From positions 1 through 36,828 of the forward strand of contig JAEUQN010000059.1 of assembly GCA_016789725.1 (NCBI GenBank): a stretch of 36,828 bases of DNA, read 5' to 3'. The number at the start of each line of letters is the position of its first letter. Positions within the stretch are counted from its first letter, which is position 1. Of this stretch, positions 25,267 through 34,367 are shown piece by piece. Position numbers and translations under genes: made by a program. This stretch comes from Blastocatellia bacterium. Its GTDB lineage: Bacteria > Acidobacteriota > Blastocatellia > RBC074. The notes beneath the pieces were generated by a model. The model ran no database searches and had not been told where the DNA came from. It saw only the letters and a program-made list of their open reading frames with translations.

Positions 25267-27654
25267 ATGGCAACATCAGCTCAGGAAATGGATTTATCGC
25301 AACCTCGTGCGAAAGGGCGTCGGTGGTTAAAGGCTTTGCTGGCGCTGCTGGTCGTGATTGTGGGCGCCTTTACGACTTTGGGGATGTGGCCGGTGACGCC
25401 GGATTTTGTTGGCAGCGAAGGCACTGCCGGAGTTGATCCAAACGGAGGCGGTTTGAAGAAAACCTATCCGGCGTTGGTGGTTCCCGCAGACAATCCTGCG
25501 CCCTCCGATGCGAAACAAGACCCACGCGTTGAATTAGGGCGATTGTTATTCTTCGATCCGATTTTGTCGGGTGCCAATGACGTTTCGTGTGCGACGTGCC
25601 ATCACCCTGACTTGGGGTTTGGCGATGGGCGACGACTTTCAATGGGGAAAGGTGGGAAGGGCTTAGGAGCAGAGCGATTAGGCGGGGACGTCATCAAACG
25701 CGGCGCACCGACCATCTGGAACGCGACGTTCAATCACAAACAGTTTTGGGATGGACGGGCTGAAACGCTCGAAGAGCAGGCCAAAGGCCCCATCACAAAT
25801 GAGCACGAAATGGCTGAGAATCCTGATCAGTTGATCAAAGAGCTGAAAGCGATTCCCGAATACGTGCAAAAGTTTGAGCAAGCCTTCAATAACAAAGCGG
25901 GGGAGAGCCTGACATTAGAAAACATAGCCAAAGCGATTGCGACCTTCGAGCGAACTTTGACCGCGAACAATTCGCCCTTTGATAAATTCGTGGCGGGAGA
26001 TCGCAGCGCGCTGACAGCGGCGCAAAAACGCGGCTTCAATCTATTCCGTTCGGGCAAGACCCGCTGCTTTGAATGTCACGGTGTTCCGACGTTTGCAAAT
26101 CGGGATTTCAAGATTATCGGCGTGCCGGAATTAGAGGGGCAGGAGAAAGATTTCGGACGGTTTGATGTTACCAAAGGAGAAGGAAATAAATTTGCCTTCA
26201 AGGTTCCGACGCTGCGCAACGTGACGCTCACGGCTCCTTACATGCACAATGGCCGTTTCGCTTCGCTGGACGAAGTGATTGATTTTTATGCCGCAGGCGG
26301 TGGTCCCGGCGTTGGAAACCCCGTCCCACAACTCGACGATAAGATGCGTTCCTACAGCATCACCAAAGAGGAAAAGGCTGATTTGATCGCCTTTTTGCAT
26401 TCATTGACGGACGAGTCGAGTCTTCCTGCATTTCCTGAAAAGGTTCCTTCAGGGTTGTCAGTAGTCTCGCGTTTGAATAATCCAGCGCGGGAAATTGCGA
26501 AGGCGGCGAACATCGGCGCAACAGCGGAAGAGCGCGTCGAACGTCAACCGACCACCATTACTGTTCGCGCGGGACAGTCCATTCAAGCGGCGTTCAATAT
26601 TGCGCGCCCCGGCGATACGATTGAAGTGGAGCCTGGCATTTATCACGAGAGCTTGACGATTGATTTGGATAACATCACGTTCAAGGGGAAGAATACGGCC
26701 AGCCCGTTTGAGTACGCCAAAACCAAGCCCGACGAAGCGAAAGTTGGAACGCATCAGGTGATGGGCTGGCCAATTCTGGACGGCAGGAACGAATTGGCCG
26801 ATGGAATTATTGCGACTGGCAGCAACTTCCGGATTGAAGGTCTTGAGTTTCGCAATTACAAAGCCAATGGCATTCAAGTGCAGCATGCGCACAAACCCAT
26901 CTTCCGCGATTTGTTCGTGAATAATTCCGGTTTATACGGCACGTATCCAGTTAGCTGCACTGGCGTTCTGATCGAAAAAGTCGCCTGCACGCGTATTGCT
27001 GATGCAGCGATTTACGTAGGGCAATCACGCGACATCGTCGTGAAAGACAGCATCGCGTACGCCAGCGTGACCGGCATCGAAATTGAGAACTCTGTCAACT
27101 CCCTCGTCGAAAACAATCTCGTCTTTGACAATGCGAGCGGTATTCTGGTGTTCCTGTTGCCGAACAATGTTTCCAAGGTTGGGCGCGATCACAAGGTGCT
27201 TAACAACAAAGTGATCGGGAATAATCATGCGAACTTTGGCAATCCCAATGCAATCGTTGGGCAAGTGCCATCGGGGGGCGGAATTCTTGTGATGGCGGCA
27301 GACAACGTTGAGGTCGCCAACAATGAAATCCGTGAGAATAATTCTTACGGCGTAGCAGTTGCGAGCCTCGACATCAGTTTTCCGAAAGGCACGCAATTCG
27401 ATGTCGGCCCCACTCCCGAAAACGTCTGGGTTCACTCCAACACGTATGTCAATAATGGCGCGAAACCTGATCCGAAGATTTTGCAGAACGGCTTACAAGG
27501 CACAGATTTGTTGTGGGATTTGAGTGGGTATACCAATCGCTGGGATGAAGCGAATGCGAAACGTATGATCCCGCTGCCGAGCAGCCCGTTCCCGCTATTT
27601 GTGAGGCGAGGGTATTGGCGCGTGTTGAATTGGTACGCAAAATATTTGGGATAG
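25267..27654 (+). CDS. Diheme cytochrome c peroxidase (MauG/CCP type) fused to a parallel beta-helix domain
   Basis: 795 aa. An N-terminal membrane anchor or uncleaved signal lies at about 22-42. Residues about 80-380 are a bacterial diheme peroxidase: first heme site C108-A-T-C111-H112, second heme site C267-F-E-C270-H271, and the heme-ligand region APYMHNGRF with M326. From about residue 430 the protein changes: VRAGQSIQAAFNIARPGDTIEVEPGIY opens a right-handed parallel beta-helix with repeated short strands and N/V/I-rich turns (IEIENSVNSLVENNLVF), as in NosD or pectate-lyase-like proteins. One uninterrupted frame joins both halves. Members of the first family reduce peroxide or oxidise proteins; the beta-helix probably binds carbohydrate or acts as a scaffold. 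Periplasmic. Followed closely by four co-directional genes. Confidence 0.88.
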   Translation: MATSAQEMDLSQPRAKGRRWLKALLALLVVIVGAFTTLGMWPVTPDFVGSEGTAGVDPNGGGLKKTYPALVVPADNPAPSDAKQDPRVELGRLLFFDPILSGANDVSCATCHHPDLGFGDGRRLSMGKGGKGLGAERLGGDVIKRGAPTIWNATFNHKQFWDGRAETLEEQAKGPITNEHEMAENPDQLIKELKAIPEYVQKFEQAFNNKAGESLTLENIAKAIATFERTLTANNSPFDKFVAGDRSALTAAQKRGFNLFRSGKTRCFECHGVPTFANRDFKIIGVPELEGQEKDFGRFDVTKGEGNKFAFKVPTLRNVTLTAPYMHNGRFASLDEVIDFYAAGGGPGVGNPVPQLDDKMRSYSITKEEKADLIAFLHSLTDESSLPAFPEKVPSGLSVVSRLNNPAREIAKAANIGATAEERVERQPTTITVRAGQSIQAAFNIARPGDTIEVEPGIYHESLTIDLDNITFKGKNTASPFEYAKTKPDEAKVGTHQVMGWPILDGRNELADGIIATGSNFRIEGLEFRNYKANGIQVQHAHKPIFRDLFVNNSGLYGTYPVSCTGVLIEKVACTRIADAAIYVGQSRDIVVKDSIAYASVTGIEIENSVNSLVENNLVFDNASGILVFLLPNNVSKVGRDHKVLNNKVIGNNHANFGNPNAIVGQVPSGGGILVMAADNVEVANNEIRENNSYGVAVASLDISFPKGTQFDVGPTPENVWVHSNTYVNNGAKPDPKILQNGLQGTDLLWDLSGYTNRWDEANAKRMIPLPSSPFPLFVRRGYWRVLNWYAKYLG

Positions 27655-27680
27655 ATTTTAGTAAAGTAGGAGGACGTTCT

Positions 27681-28253
27681 ATGCCGTTTACGAGAATGGA
27701 TCAAAGCACTGCCGCCGAATGGATGAACATTGGTCGTGAAGTCGCCAGACGACAAGCCCAAATGCCCACGCTCATCAAATCTATGCTACGGCAATTGGAA
27801 GAACAAGTGGATGGCTTCGAGACGAATCAGCTTGTGCATGCGTTACAAACTGCGACGCGCGCAGTGCGCGATCAGGCGTCAGAAGAACTGATTGTTGCGG
27901 CCCTTTGTCACGACATCGGCAAAGTCATTTCGGTGGTCAATCACCCGGCGATTGGAGCGGAAATACTAAAGCCGTATGTCTCGCGCGAAATATACGAAAT
28001 CGTTCGCACGCATCAGGACTTTCAAGGCCGTCACTATTACGCCTTGATGGAAATGAATCCAAACGCACGGGAGCAGTATTGCCATGAACCCTGGTACGCC
28101 TTGGCGGAAAAATTTACAGACGAATGGGATCAGGCTTCATTTGACCCGGAATACGAGACGTTGCCGTTGACATATTTTGAGCCAATGATTGACCGCGTGT
28201 TTGGCAAAAATCTGCTCGCTAATTTCGATGCTGAAGCGCAAGCGTCCGCGTGA
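27681..28253 (+). CDS. HD-domain protein, PhnZ/MIOX-like
   Basis: 190 aa from the ATG at 27681 after AGGAGG. The metal core is H77-D78 in ALCHDIGK, with an earlier His in LVHALQTA, a later NHPAIGAEIL and HQDFQGRHYY. The run HEPWYALAEKFTDEWDQASFDP is characteristic of the small HD proteins related to PhnZ and inositol oxygenase, some of which are mixed-valent di-iron oxygenases rather than phosphohydrolases. It is cytoplasmic (no signal), unlike its exported neighbours. 12 bases separate it from the NHL gene. Reaction unknown. Confidence 0.82.
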   Translation: MPFTRMDQSTAAEWMNIGREVARRQAQMPTLIKSMLRQLEEQVDGFETNQLVHALQTATRAVRDQASEELIVAALCHDIGKVISVVNHPAIGAEILKPYVSREIYEIVRTHQDFQGRHYYALMEMNPNAREQYCHEPWYALAEKFTDEWDQASFDPEYETLPLTYFEPMIDRVFGKNLLANFDAEAQASA

Positions 28254-28265
28254 AAGAGGATTGCC

Positions 28266-29336
28266 ATGAACATACGTCAGAACCATCAATTCGTTCGCCT
28301 GTTCGTCACCCTCACGGGTTTGGTCATGCTTGTCACCCACCTCACAGCGACCGGCTGGTCACAAGCTCGAACCCGGATCGCGTCGTCAGAACTCCTTCAG
28401 CTTTTGAACGGACTAGCGTCTGATAACGCAGGTGGTTTATACATCACTGATATTGGTACGCATCGTGTTGTAAAGCGGGACGCACGCGGGCGCATTACTG
28501 TGATCGCGGGAACAGGGGAGGCCGGATTTAGTGGTGATGGTGGACTGGCAACGAATGCTCAATTGCATGGGCCTCAGGATTTGCTCTTTGATGCTGAGGG
28601 GAATTTGCTCATCGCCGATACGGGCAATCAGCGCATTCGCAAAGTTGATCGGCGCGGCATCATTACTACTGTCGCAGGTGATGGCAAAGCTTTGCAGTCC
28701 AATTATAACGGAGCCGTTCCCCCGGCTTCGCTCAACAATCCGCAAAGCCTCGCGCTGGATCGGGAAGGGAACCTGCTGATTGCTGATACCTATAATCACG
28801 TGATTCGCAAGCTGGATCGAAGCGGCATCCTGACCGTCTTTGCTGGCTCCGTCGCGGGCTTTGGTGGCGATGGTGGTTTGGCTGTCAACGCACAGATGAG
28901 TTTACCGATGGCTGTAACCGTTGCACCGGATGGCAGCGTCTATGTGAGCGATGCGGGCAACAGTCGCATCCGACAAATTACGCTCGACGGTAAAATCAAA
29001 ACGATTGCCGGGTTTGGCCCGGCGGCAGACACCTACGGTGGCGGATATGCAGGCGATGGCGGTCCGGCGGAAAAGGCCAAATTATTTTCGGCCACGGATT
29101 TGAAATGTGATGCGGCTGGCAATTTGTATATTTGTGACAGTGGCAATCATCGTGTGCGCGTGATTCGCAATGGCATGATCAGTACTATTGCCGCCGAGTT
29201 GAACTCCCCGCAAAAAATAGTGATTGCGAAGGATGGCACGTTGTTTATTAGCGACCGCGCCAATCACGCGCTTCGTCAACTGAACTCACGCGGCATCCTG
29301 CAAACCATCCTGCTCGGAACGAGCGCGAAAGAGTAA
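28266..29336 (+). CDS. Exported NHL-repeat beta-propeller protein
   Basis: 356 aa, signal peptide about 1-33. About six NHL-type blades, with recurring phrases such as GLATNAQLHGPQDLLFDAEG, LLIADTGNQRIRKVD, LLIADTYNHVIRKLD, VYVSDAGNSRIRQI and LYICDSGNHRVRVI, spaced about 50-60 residues apart. Such propellers bind proteins or carbohydrates outside the cytoplasm; the number of blades suits one closed propeller. No catalytic residues seen. It ends 4 bases before the DUF1549 gene. Confidence 0.9.
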   Translation: MNIRQNHQFVRLFVTLTGLVMLVTHLTATGWSQARTRIASSELLQLLNGLASDNAGGLYITDIGTHRVVKRDARGRITVIAGTGEAGFSGDGGLATNAQLHGPQDLLFDAEGNLLIADTGNQRIRKVDRRGIITTVAGDGKALQSNYNGAVPPASLNNPQSLALDREGNLLIADTYNHVIRKLDRSGILTVFAGSVAGFGGDGGLAVNAQMSLPMAVTVAPDGSVYVSDAGNSRIRQITLDGKIKTIAGFGPAADTYGGGYAGDGGPAEKAKLFSATDLKCDAAGNLYICDSGNHRVRVIRNGMISTIAAELNSPQKIVIAKDGTLFISDRANHALRQLNSRGILQTILLGTSAKE

Positions 29337-29340
29337 ATGT

Positions 29341-31194
29341 ATGCGATACAGGCAATGGCTCAAGCTCTTACTTATCAGTATTAGTCTGGGAATGGTGTTG
29401 TGGTTCGGAGCGAATTCTTTGCAGGCGCAAAAAGCGTCGAAAGATAAGTACCCTGCCGAACATGATGCTGACAAATTGAAGCCCACGCGCCCTGACAAAC
29501 AGATTAGTGATTTAACGCAAACTGTTTCTGCGAATTTGCCGCAGTCGAAGGGATCGCTTCCGGTTATTCGCACGTTTATAGATCAACAATTGTTCAGCGC
29601 AATGAAGCGCGACAATATTCCCTCGGCCCCGCTGACGAACGACTATGAGTTCTGCCGCCGCGTCTATCTCGACTTGATCGGACGCATCCCGACGACCGAA
29701 CAGCTCAAAGCCTTCGTGAATAGCAATGCGCCCGACAAACGCGATAAGCTGATTGACGAATTGCTGGCGTCTCCGGTGTGGGTGGGTCACTGGAGTTATT
29801 TTTACGCCGACCTGTTTCGCGCCTGTGGCAATCGCTTTGGCAATCCGACGCTGAAGCATTTCGATGCGTGGATTCGGGAGTCATTTCGCACGAACAAACC
29901 CTACGACAAGTTTGTGACCGAGATGCTGACCGCTTCGGCTCCGAATACGAATTGGATGCCGGATGCGGCGGCGAGCGGCTTTCTGACGCGCTGGCATCAA
30001 ACGGGCGCGACGATGTACGACGACAACTACGAAGACACGGCGGACGAAATCATCGTCAACACCTCGCGCATCTTTCTTGGCATCAATTACCAGTGCATCT
30101 CGTGTCACGGCGGCAAAGGCTTTTTGGAAAAAGTCAGTCTCGATTTGGTGAGCAAAAAACGCCAGGACTTTTGGCAGATGGCCGCGTTCTTCGGACGAAT
30201 GCGAATGCGCATCGTGCCGTATCAGGATCGGATGACGCTGACCGAAGACGGCGACGGCTACAACGCAAAAGGGTGGAGCCAGGTGCGGTTGCAGCGCGAA
30301 GGCGGCGACGTCCACCCGACCTTTATTTTGACGGGCGAAAAGGCCGATTTGTCGAAGCCGCTTCGTCCCCAATTCGCACGAATGTTGACAACCAATCCGC
30401 AATTCGCGCGCGCGACCGTGAACCTGATCTGGAAACAGTTTTTCGGCCTCGGCATCGTTGATCCCGTAGATTCATTCGATATGGCGCGGCTCGACCCGAA
30501 AGCACAGTTGCCTTCAAACTGGACGTGTCAGCCGACCGATGCGGATTTGCTGAATACGCTCGCCGCTGATTTTGTCAAAAACAAATTCAGCCTGAAAACA
30601 TTGATGCGCATGATTGCGCGGTCAAGCGCCTATCAACTTTCGGCGCGCTTTCCGGGTGAATGGAAAGAAAGTTATACGCCCTATTTCGCGCGCCATTTCG
30701 TCAAGCAGCTCACCGCCGAACAATTGCACGACGCGATTTGTCAGGCGACGAACGTGTTCGGCAACTACGCGCGCAAAGATTGGACATACGACACGCCGCT
30801 GCCGCCCGTGAAATATTGGACGGAAACAACCGGGCCGGAAGGCGTCGGATCGTCGGATGCCAAGACGTTCATGCGCACATTCGGTCAATCGAACCGCGAA
30901 CAATTTGATCGCCAACCCGGCGGCTCGATCCTGCAAGCAATGTCGTTGATGAACAGCCCATTTGTGAACAAAAAAGTCCTCGCCGAAAACGGCAGCCGCG
31001 TCGAGCAATTGGTGAAATCATCGAAGACGAATGCTGAGATTGTGGAGGCATTGTACTTGGCTACGTTGTCGCGTTTACCTTCGGCGCAGGAGAAGCAACT
31101 GGCGGTGTCGTGGTTGGAGAAAGACCGCAAACAGGGCGCAGAAGATTTGCAGTGGGGGTTGCTGAATAAGTTGGATTTTGTTTTTAACTACTGA
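29341..31194 (+). CDS. DUF1549/DUF1553 exported protein with one CXXCH site
   Basis: 617 aa, signal peptide about 1-30 (ending LQAQ). The DUF1549 part (about 75-300) has EFCRRVYLDLIGRIPTTEQL and, inside it, C252-I-S-C255-H256 (QCISCHGGKG), a potential c-type heme site. The DUF1553 part (about 340-600) has ATVNLIWKQFFGLGIVDPVD, SAYQLSARF and LYLATLSRLPSAQEKQ. These domains occur together in planctomycetes, verrucomicrobia and acidobacteria and are normally paired with a DUF1501 gene. Function is not established; extracellular polysaccharide breakdown has been suggested for the families. The usual partner lies 3.6 kb away here, beyond an insert. Confidence 0.9.
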   Translation: MRYRQWLKLLLISISLGMVLWFGANSLQAQKASKDKYPAEHDADKLKPTRPDKQISDLTQTVSANLPQSKGSLPVIRTFIDQQLFSAMKRDNIPSAPLTNDYEFCRRVYLDLIGRIPTTEQLKAFVNSNAPDKRDKLIDELLASPVWVGHWSYFYADLFRACGNRFGNPTLKHFDAWIRESFRTNKPYDKFVTEMLTASAPNTNWMPDAAASGFLTRWHQTGATMYDDNYEDTADEIIVNTSRIFLGINYQCISCHGGKGFLEKVSLDLVSKKRQDFWQMAAFFGRMRMRIVPYQDRMTLTEDGDGYNAKGWSQVRLQREGGDVHPTFILTGEKADLSKPLRPQFARMLTTNPQFARATVNLIWKQFFGLGIVDPVDSFDMARLDPKAQLPSNWTCQPTDADLLNTLAADFVKNKFSLKTLMRMIARSSAYQLSARFPGEWKESYTPYFARHFVKQLTAEQLHDAICQATNVFGNYARKDWTYDTPLPPVKYWTETTGPEGVGSSDAKTFMRTFGQSNREQFDRQPGGSILQAMSLMNSPFVNKKVLAENGSRVEQLVKSSKTNAEIVEALYLATLSRLPSAQEKQLAVSWLEKDRKQGAEDLQWGLLNKLDFVFNY

Positions 31195-31245
31195 CGGGCG
31201 TGATGACCAGCTTGCTCAAGTTTCTGAGAGATTAAGGACATAGGA

Positions 31246-31803
31246 ATGATTGTCATGCTAAAAAACCTAAAGTACGTGTTTGTATTTCTGATGCTTACTT
31301 GTTCGTCTGCTTTCTCGCAAACTAAATCCCTAACCATAGGTGGGATAAATCTGCGTATTGGCATGCAGCGTGAGGCCGTAATGAAAATATTAACCGATAA
31401 ATATAATGTATTGGCAGTAGCAGAAAACACTTTTGCTATCAGAGAATATGATAAAGTCAGCAATAGTCATGTAGTGTTAGGATCGATAGTATTTGAGGGA
31501 AACCAGCTTAGTTACATCAGTCGCGAGATAGATACATCGGGCTGGCCAAATGACGAAGGATATGCGGTTGCGAGAGCCATATACCTAGCTATTGACGGGA
31601 CTATACCAATAACTGATAGCGATGGGGTCAAACGTTCGGATGCAAAAATATTGATTAGCAATGTAGAAACAAGCAAACCTTCAGGAAGCATACGCAGGAT
31701 TAACATACTTATAAATAACCACATGCTTATGCTCCGCATTTTCGATTCCGAAAAAGGCAAAAGCGTTGGTGTTACAGTAGCTGTTCAGGCAAAAGCGTGG
31801 TAA
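31246..31803 (+). CDS. Secreted hypothetical protein
   Basis: 185 aa, preceded by AAGGA. Signal peptide about 1-25 (AFSQ). The mature part is small, mixed alpha/beta, with INLRIGMQREAVMKIL near the start, a phrase that recalls the OmlA/BamE-type small lipoprotein fold ('G.s...v...lg'), but without a lipobox and not enough to assign. Visibly richer in A+T than the DUF1549 gene. It begins the insert between DUF1549 and DUF1501. Not recognised further. Confidence 0.65.
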   Translation: MIVMLKNLKYVFVFLMLTCSSAFSQTKSLTIGGINLRIGMQREAVMKILTDKYNVLAVAENTFAIREYDKVSNSHVVLGSIVFEGNQLSYISREIDTSGWPNDEGYAVARAIYLAIDGTIPITDSDGVKRSDAKILISNVETSKPSGSIRRINILINNHMLMLRIFDSEKGKSVGVTVAVQAKAW

Positions 31804-31957
31804 TGCCGGTGCCTTATTATAGGAGCGCCATATTCGACACATAATTATACTTAGTGAGTGTCCCAAGCCCCAGAGAAAGTGAGAGCCAATTGAAGATAAT
31901 TGGTGTCAAACAGTACATTAAATATAGCACTCAGCCCTACAAGTTGAGGATGTACCA

Positions 31958-33118
31958 ATGGAAGAGATCAAATTAAATAACGTCGAGAGTGAAAGTAGTT
32001 CTGACGATGATAACAAGGCAAAGACTGAAAGGGGGCGGCAACGTGTACTGAGCCATCTTGCCGCAGGAAAAATTACTAACCTTCCAGATCAAGTTGCTCA
32101 CATACTAAATCATTTTCCAGGAACTAGAAATTCAGACAAAAAGCTAGCTATTCAACTAATTAAACTATTCTACCCCGGCTATATTGATCAACAGGGGAAG
32201 GTCTCGATTGATGCCCTTGAAGAACTTCCAAAGCTTTATGATATGCAGCGTCATCGTGCCAAAATTCAGAATGACTACGGTTTATTTTTGGCTGATCCTG
32301 ATGTACACGCCTTTCGGAAAAAACTATCCCAGAAGGCGCGCGAGACTTTGGTATCAGAAGGGCGTATTGCGTCAAATCTTAGAATATTCGCTGATGAAAG
32401 TGGCAAGAGCGGTAAAAATGACAAGTTTATTATCATCGGCAGCATCTGGATTTATGGGAAAAAAGATTGGGAATTTCTCGAACATAGATTTCGTGACTGG
32501 CGTTACGCGAGAGATTCCAAACGAGAATTTCACTTCAACAAAATATCTCAGCATGAAGTTGCTAAAGAGGCGCTTTCGTTTTTCAGGGAAGCACTTTTTC
32601 AAAGCCAACTCACATCATTTATTACATTAGCGATTGAGCGGTTAGGAATCCCACAAGGTAGAATGTCTTCAGCCGTATATGAAGCATTTGCTGAGTTAGT
32701 CATTTCTGGCATTCAAGCTGAATTTAATGCCCGGCGTATTACGCCGCCCGTGAGTTTACAGGTGCATAAAGATGCTGACCCAGATACTGATGTGTTGGAG
32801 GTTACGAAAATGGAGCGCCGAATCGAAGAAGGTATTCAAGCCGTATTTTCAAACCAAGAGGCAAGGCTTGAAAAAGTTGGTTCTTTAGATTCGGCAGGGT
32901 TCGATCTTATTCAAGTTGCAGATATATTTACCTCATCTGTGAATAGATGGATAAATATTGGTGTGCCGAATCCAGATGGAAATGCAAAAGACTACTTAGC
33001 TCATGAAATTGGTAATTTAATGGGATTTGAATTATCGAACGGAAAACTGATTACTTCCGGTGACTTTTGTAAAATAATCTACCCGTCAGAACAATTACGG
33101 ACAGTGAACGTGCAATAA
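31958..33118 (+). CDS. DUF3800-like protein with N-terminal extension
   Basis: 386 aa, site TTGAGG. Residues about 1-135 are charged and helical and not recognised. From about 140 the sequence fits DUF3800 (RNase H-like fold): IFADESGKSG with D146-E147, then REFHFNKI with E190 and H192, VHKDAD at 269-274, and QVADIFTSSVNRW with D322. The spaced acidic residues look like a metal-dependent nuclease site, though activity of the family is not firmly known. 32101-32160 has 18 G/C of 60, so it is foreign in composition. Family members are frequent in accessory and defence-rich islands. Confidence 0.72.
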   Translation: MEEIKLNNVESESSSDDDNKAKTERGRQRVLSHLAAGKITNLPDQVAHILNHFPGTRNSDKKLAIQLIKLFYPGYIDQQGKVSIDALEELPKLYDMQRHRAKIQNDYGLFLADPDVHAFRKKLSQKARETLVSEGRIASNLRIFADESGKSGKNDKFIIIGSIWIYGKKDWEFLEHRFRDWRYARDSKREFHFNKISQHEVAKEALSFFREALFQSQLTSFITLAIERLGIPQGRMSSAVYEAFAELVISGIQAEFNARRITPPVSLQVHKDADPDTDVLEVTKMERRIEEGIQAVFSNQEARLEKVGSLDSAGFDLIQVADIFTSSVNRWINIGVPNPDGNAKDYLAHEIGNLMGFELSNGKLITSGDFCKIIYPSEQLRTVNVQ

Positions 33119-33171
33119 ACGCATCTAACATTTCGTTACATGTATTCCTCTAATAGAAGAAGGGAAGCCTT

Positions 33172-33384
33172 ATGTTAATAAAATTTGGAGATACAATTCT
33201 TAACACAGATCATATTGTTCGTGTCTATTGGATGTTACTCAATGGCACAGAACGCAAGCTGTACATTGATACAGTGATAACATCTCATAAAGAAACCGAG
33301 TCAGACATTGTATATGTCCCGGATCAATATGCAGAAAAGGTATGGAACTACCTTGCTAAAGATTCGGTTGATTTATCTTCCTGA
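33172..33384 (+). CDS. 70-aa hypothetical protein
   Basis: Reads MLIKFGDTILNTDHIVRVYW..., a compact, probably all-beta small protein with no signal or membrane segment, after a GGGAAG site. It lies between the DUF3800 gene and the nucleotidyltransferase remnant, on the same strand and AT-rich like them. Not recognised; function unknown. Confidence 0.5.
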   Translation: MLIKFGDTILNTDHIVRVYWMLLNGTERKLYIDTVITSHKETESDIVYVPDQYAEKVWNYLAKDSVDLSS

Positions 33385-33448
33385 GAAAAAGCTTTTCTTT
33401 TCAGCGAATACAAATGTTTGCCTGGGTATTCACAACTGGATTCGGACA

Positions 33449-33673
33449 ATGAGCGAAAAAGAGTACCAGCAGCTTATCGAGCGCATGCTTGCCCATGAGG
33501 CCGCCAGTCCAATGATTTCCAGCGAGACGGGGGTGAAAGCCGCCCGGAAAGCAGGCAAGCTGGCGGCACAGGAAGAGATTGCGTGGGCCGCGAGCGGGTG
33601 GGCTGGCGCTGCACTTTTATGGCAGCCCACGCATGACAAAGAAGGTGGATATGATTGCCTCCAATGGAGCTAA
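33449..33673 (+). pseudogene. Decayed N-terminal copy of the adjacent nucleotidyltransferase
   Basis: MSEKEYQQLIERMLAHE... aligns end to end with the N-terminus of the intact gene at 33711 (MSENDYKQLVERVLQ...). At about 33596-33599 one extra base shifts the frame; in the +1 frame the match resumes (GGLALHFYGSPRMTKKVDM against GGLAMHLYGSQRLTKDVDI) and stops at IAS, where the copy is cut off. The first Asp of the D-x-D metal pair is Lys here. So it has both a frameshift and a lost active-site residue, and lacks its C-terminal two thirds. Tandem duplication followed by decay is the simplest account. Confidence 0.8.
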
Positions 33674-33710
33674 AAACGCTAGATCGAACAAGGATAGATG
33701 GAATCAGCAA

Positions 33711-34331
33711 ATGAGTGAAAATGACTATAAACAACTGGTCGAGCGTGTACTGCAAAACACCGCCAATCTGATGATCGCAACGGACACGGGCATTGAGGCG
33801 GCACAACAAATGGGGCGATTAGCGGAGCCGGAAGAAATTGAATGGGCGGTGGCTGGCGGGCTGGCAATGCACTTGTATGGCAGTCAGCGACTGACGAAAG
33901 ATGTAGATATTATTGCCTCACGGGAGTTATCGTTGACGCCGCAACATCAGCTTAGTTTTGGTGGCAGCAGCTATACACTGCAAATCGGCAGGTATAATGT
34001 CCAAATTGATTGGATCGTCCGCAATGATGCGTATCAAAAATACTATCGCGCCGCACTGAAGGAGGCGATTGAACTCTCTAATGGTTTGCGGCTGGTGACA
34101 CCGGAGTGGCTGGTGATTCTCAAGCTCAATGCTGGGCGACAAAAAGATTTGGATGACATCGTCTTTCTGTTGCGGCAGCCACAGACGGTTGATCGCCCAA
34201 CCATTAAGCAGAAAGTAATCGCCACAGCAGGTGAAGACGTTTGGTATGCGATGTTGCCTAATTTTCGCCGCTTGTGTGATCTGGCGGATGGGAATACAAA
34301 AGAACCGAATAAATATTACGATCAAGAGTAG
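33711..34331 (+). CDS. MNT/AbiEii-like nucleotidyltransferase
   Basis: 206 aa from the ATG at 33711; the reading can be extended upstream but only through the decayed copy. The nucleotidyltransferase core has GGLAMHLYGS (G49-G50), then LTKDVDI with D64 and D66 as metal ligands, and IDWI with D100 as the likely third acid. The C-terminal part (TPEWLVILKLNAGRQKDLDDIVFLLRQ) is the usual helical cap of this group. Related proteins serve as toxins or antitoxins (AbiE, MenA/MenT, MNT-HEPN) that add nucleotides to RNA or protein, but an obvious partner toxin or HEPN gene is not next to it. Confidence 0.78.
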   Translation: MSENDYKQLVERVLQNTANLMIATDTGIEAAQQMGRLAEPEEIEWAVAGGLAMHLYGSQRLTKDVDIIASRELSLTPQHQLSFGGSSYTLQIGRYNVQIDWIVRNDAYQKYYRAALKEAIELSNGLRLVTPEWLVILKLNAGRQKDLDDIVFLLRQPQTVDRPTIKQKVIATAGEDVWYAMLPNFRRLCDLADGNTKEPNKYYDQE

Positions 34332-34367
34332 GACTCAGATTCATTACAGTTGAAGGAGAATAATTTG

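Noticed and set aside
31888..31912. CCAATT-GAAGAT-AATTGG hairpin before the DUF3800 gene
   Set aside because: Six-bp, AT-rich and without a clear promoter or ribosome link; too weak to call.
33308..33448. Upstream extension of the nucleotidyltransferase remnant
   Set aside because: It overlaps the 70-aa gene and homology to the intact copy begins only at the ATG at 33449.
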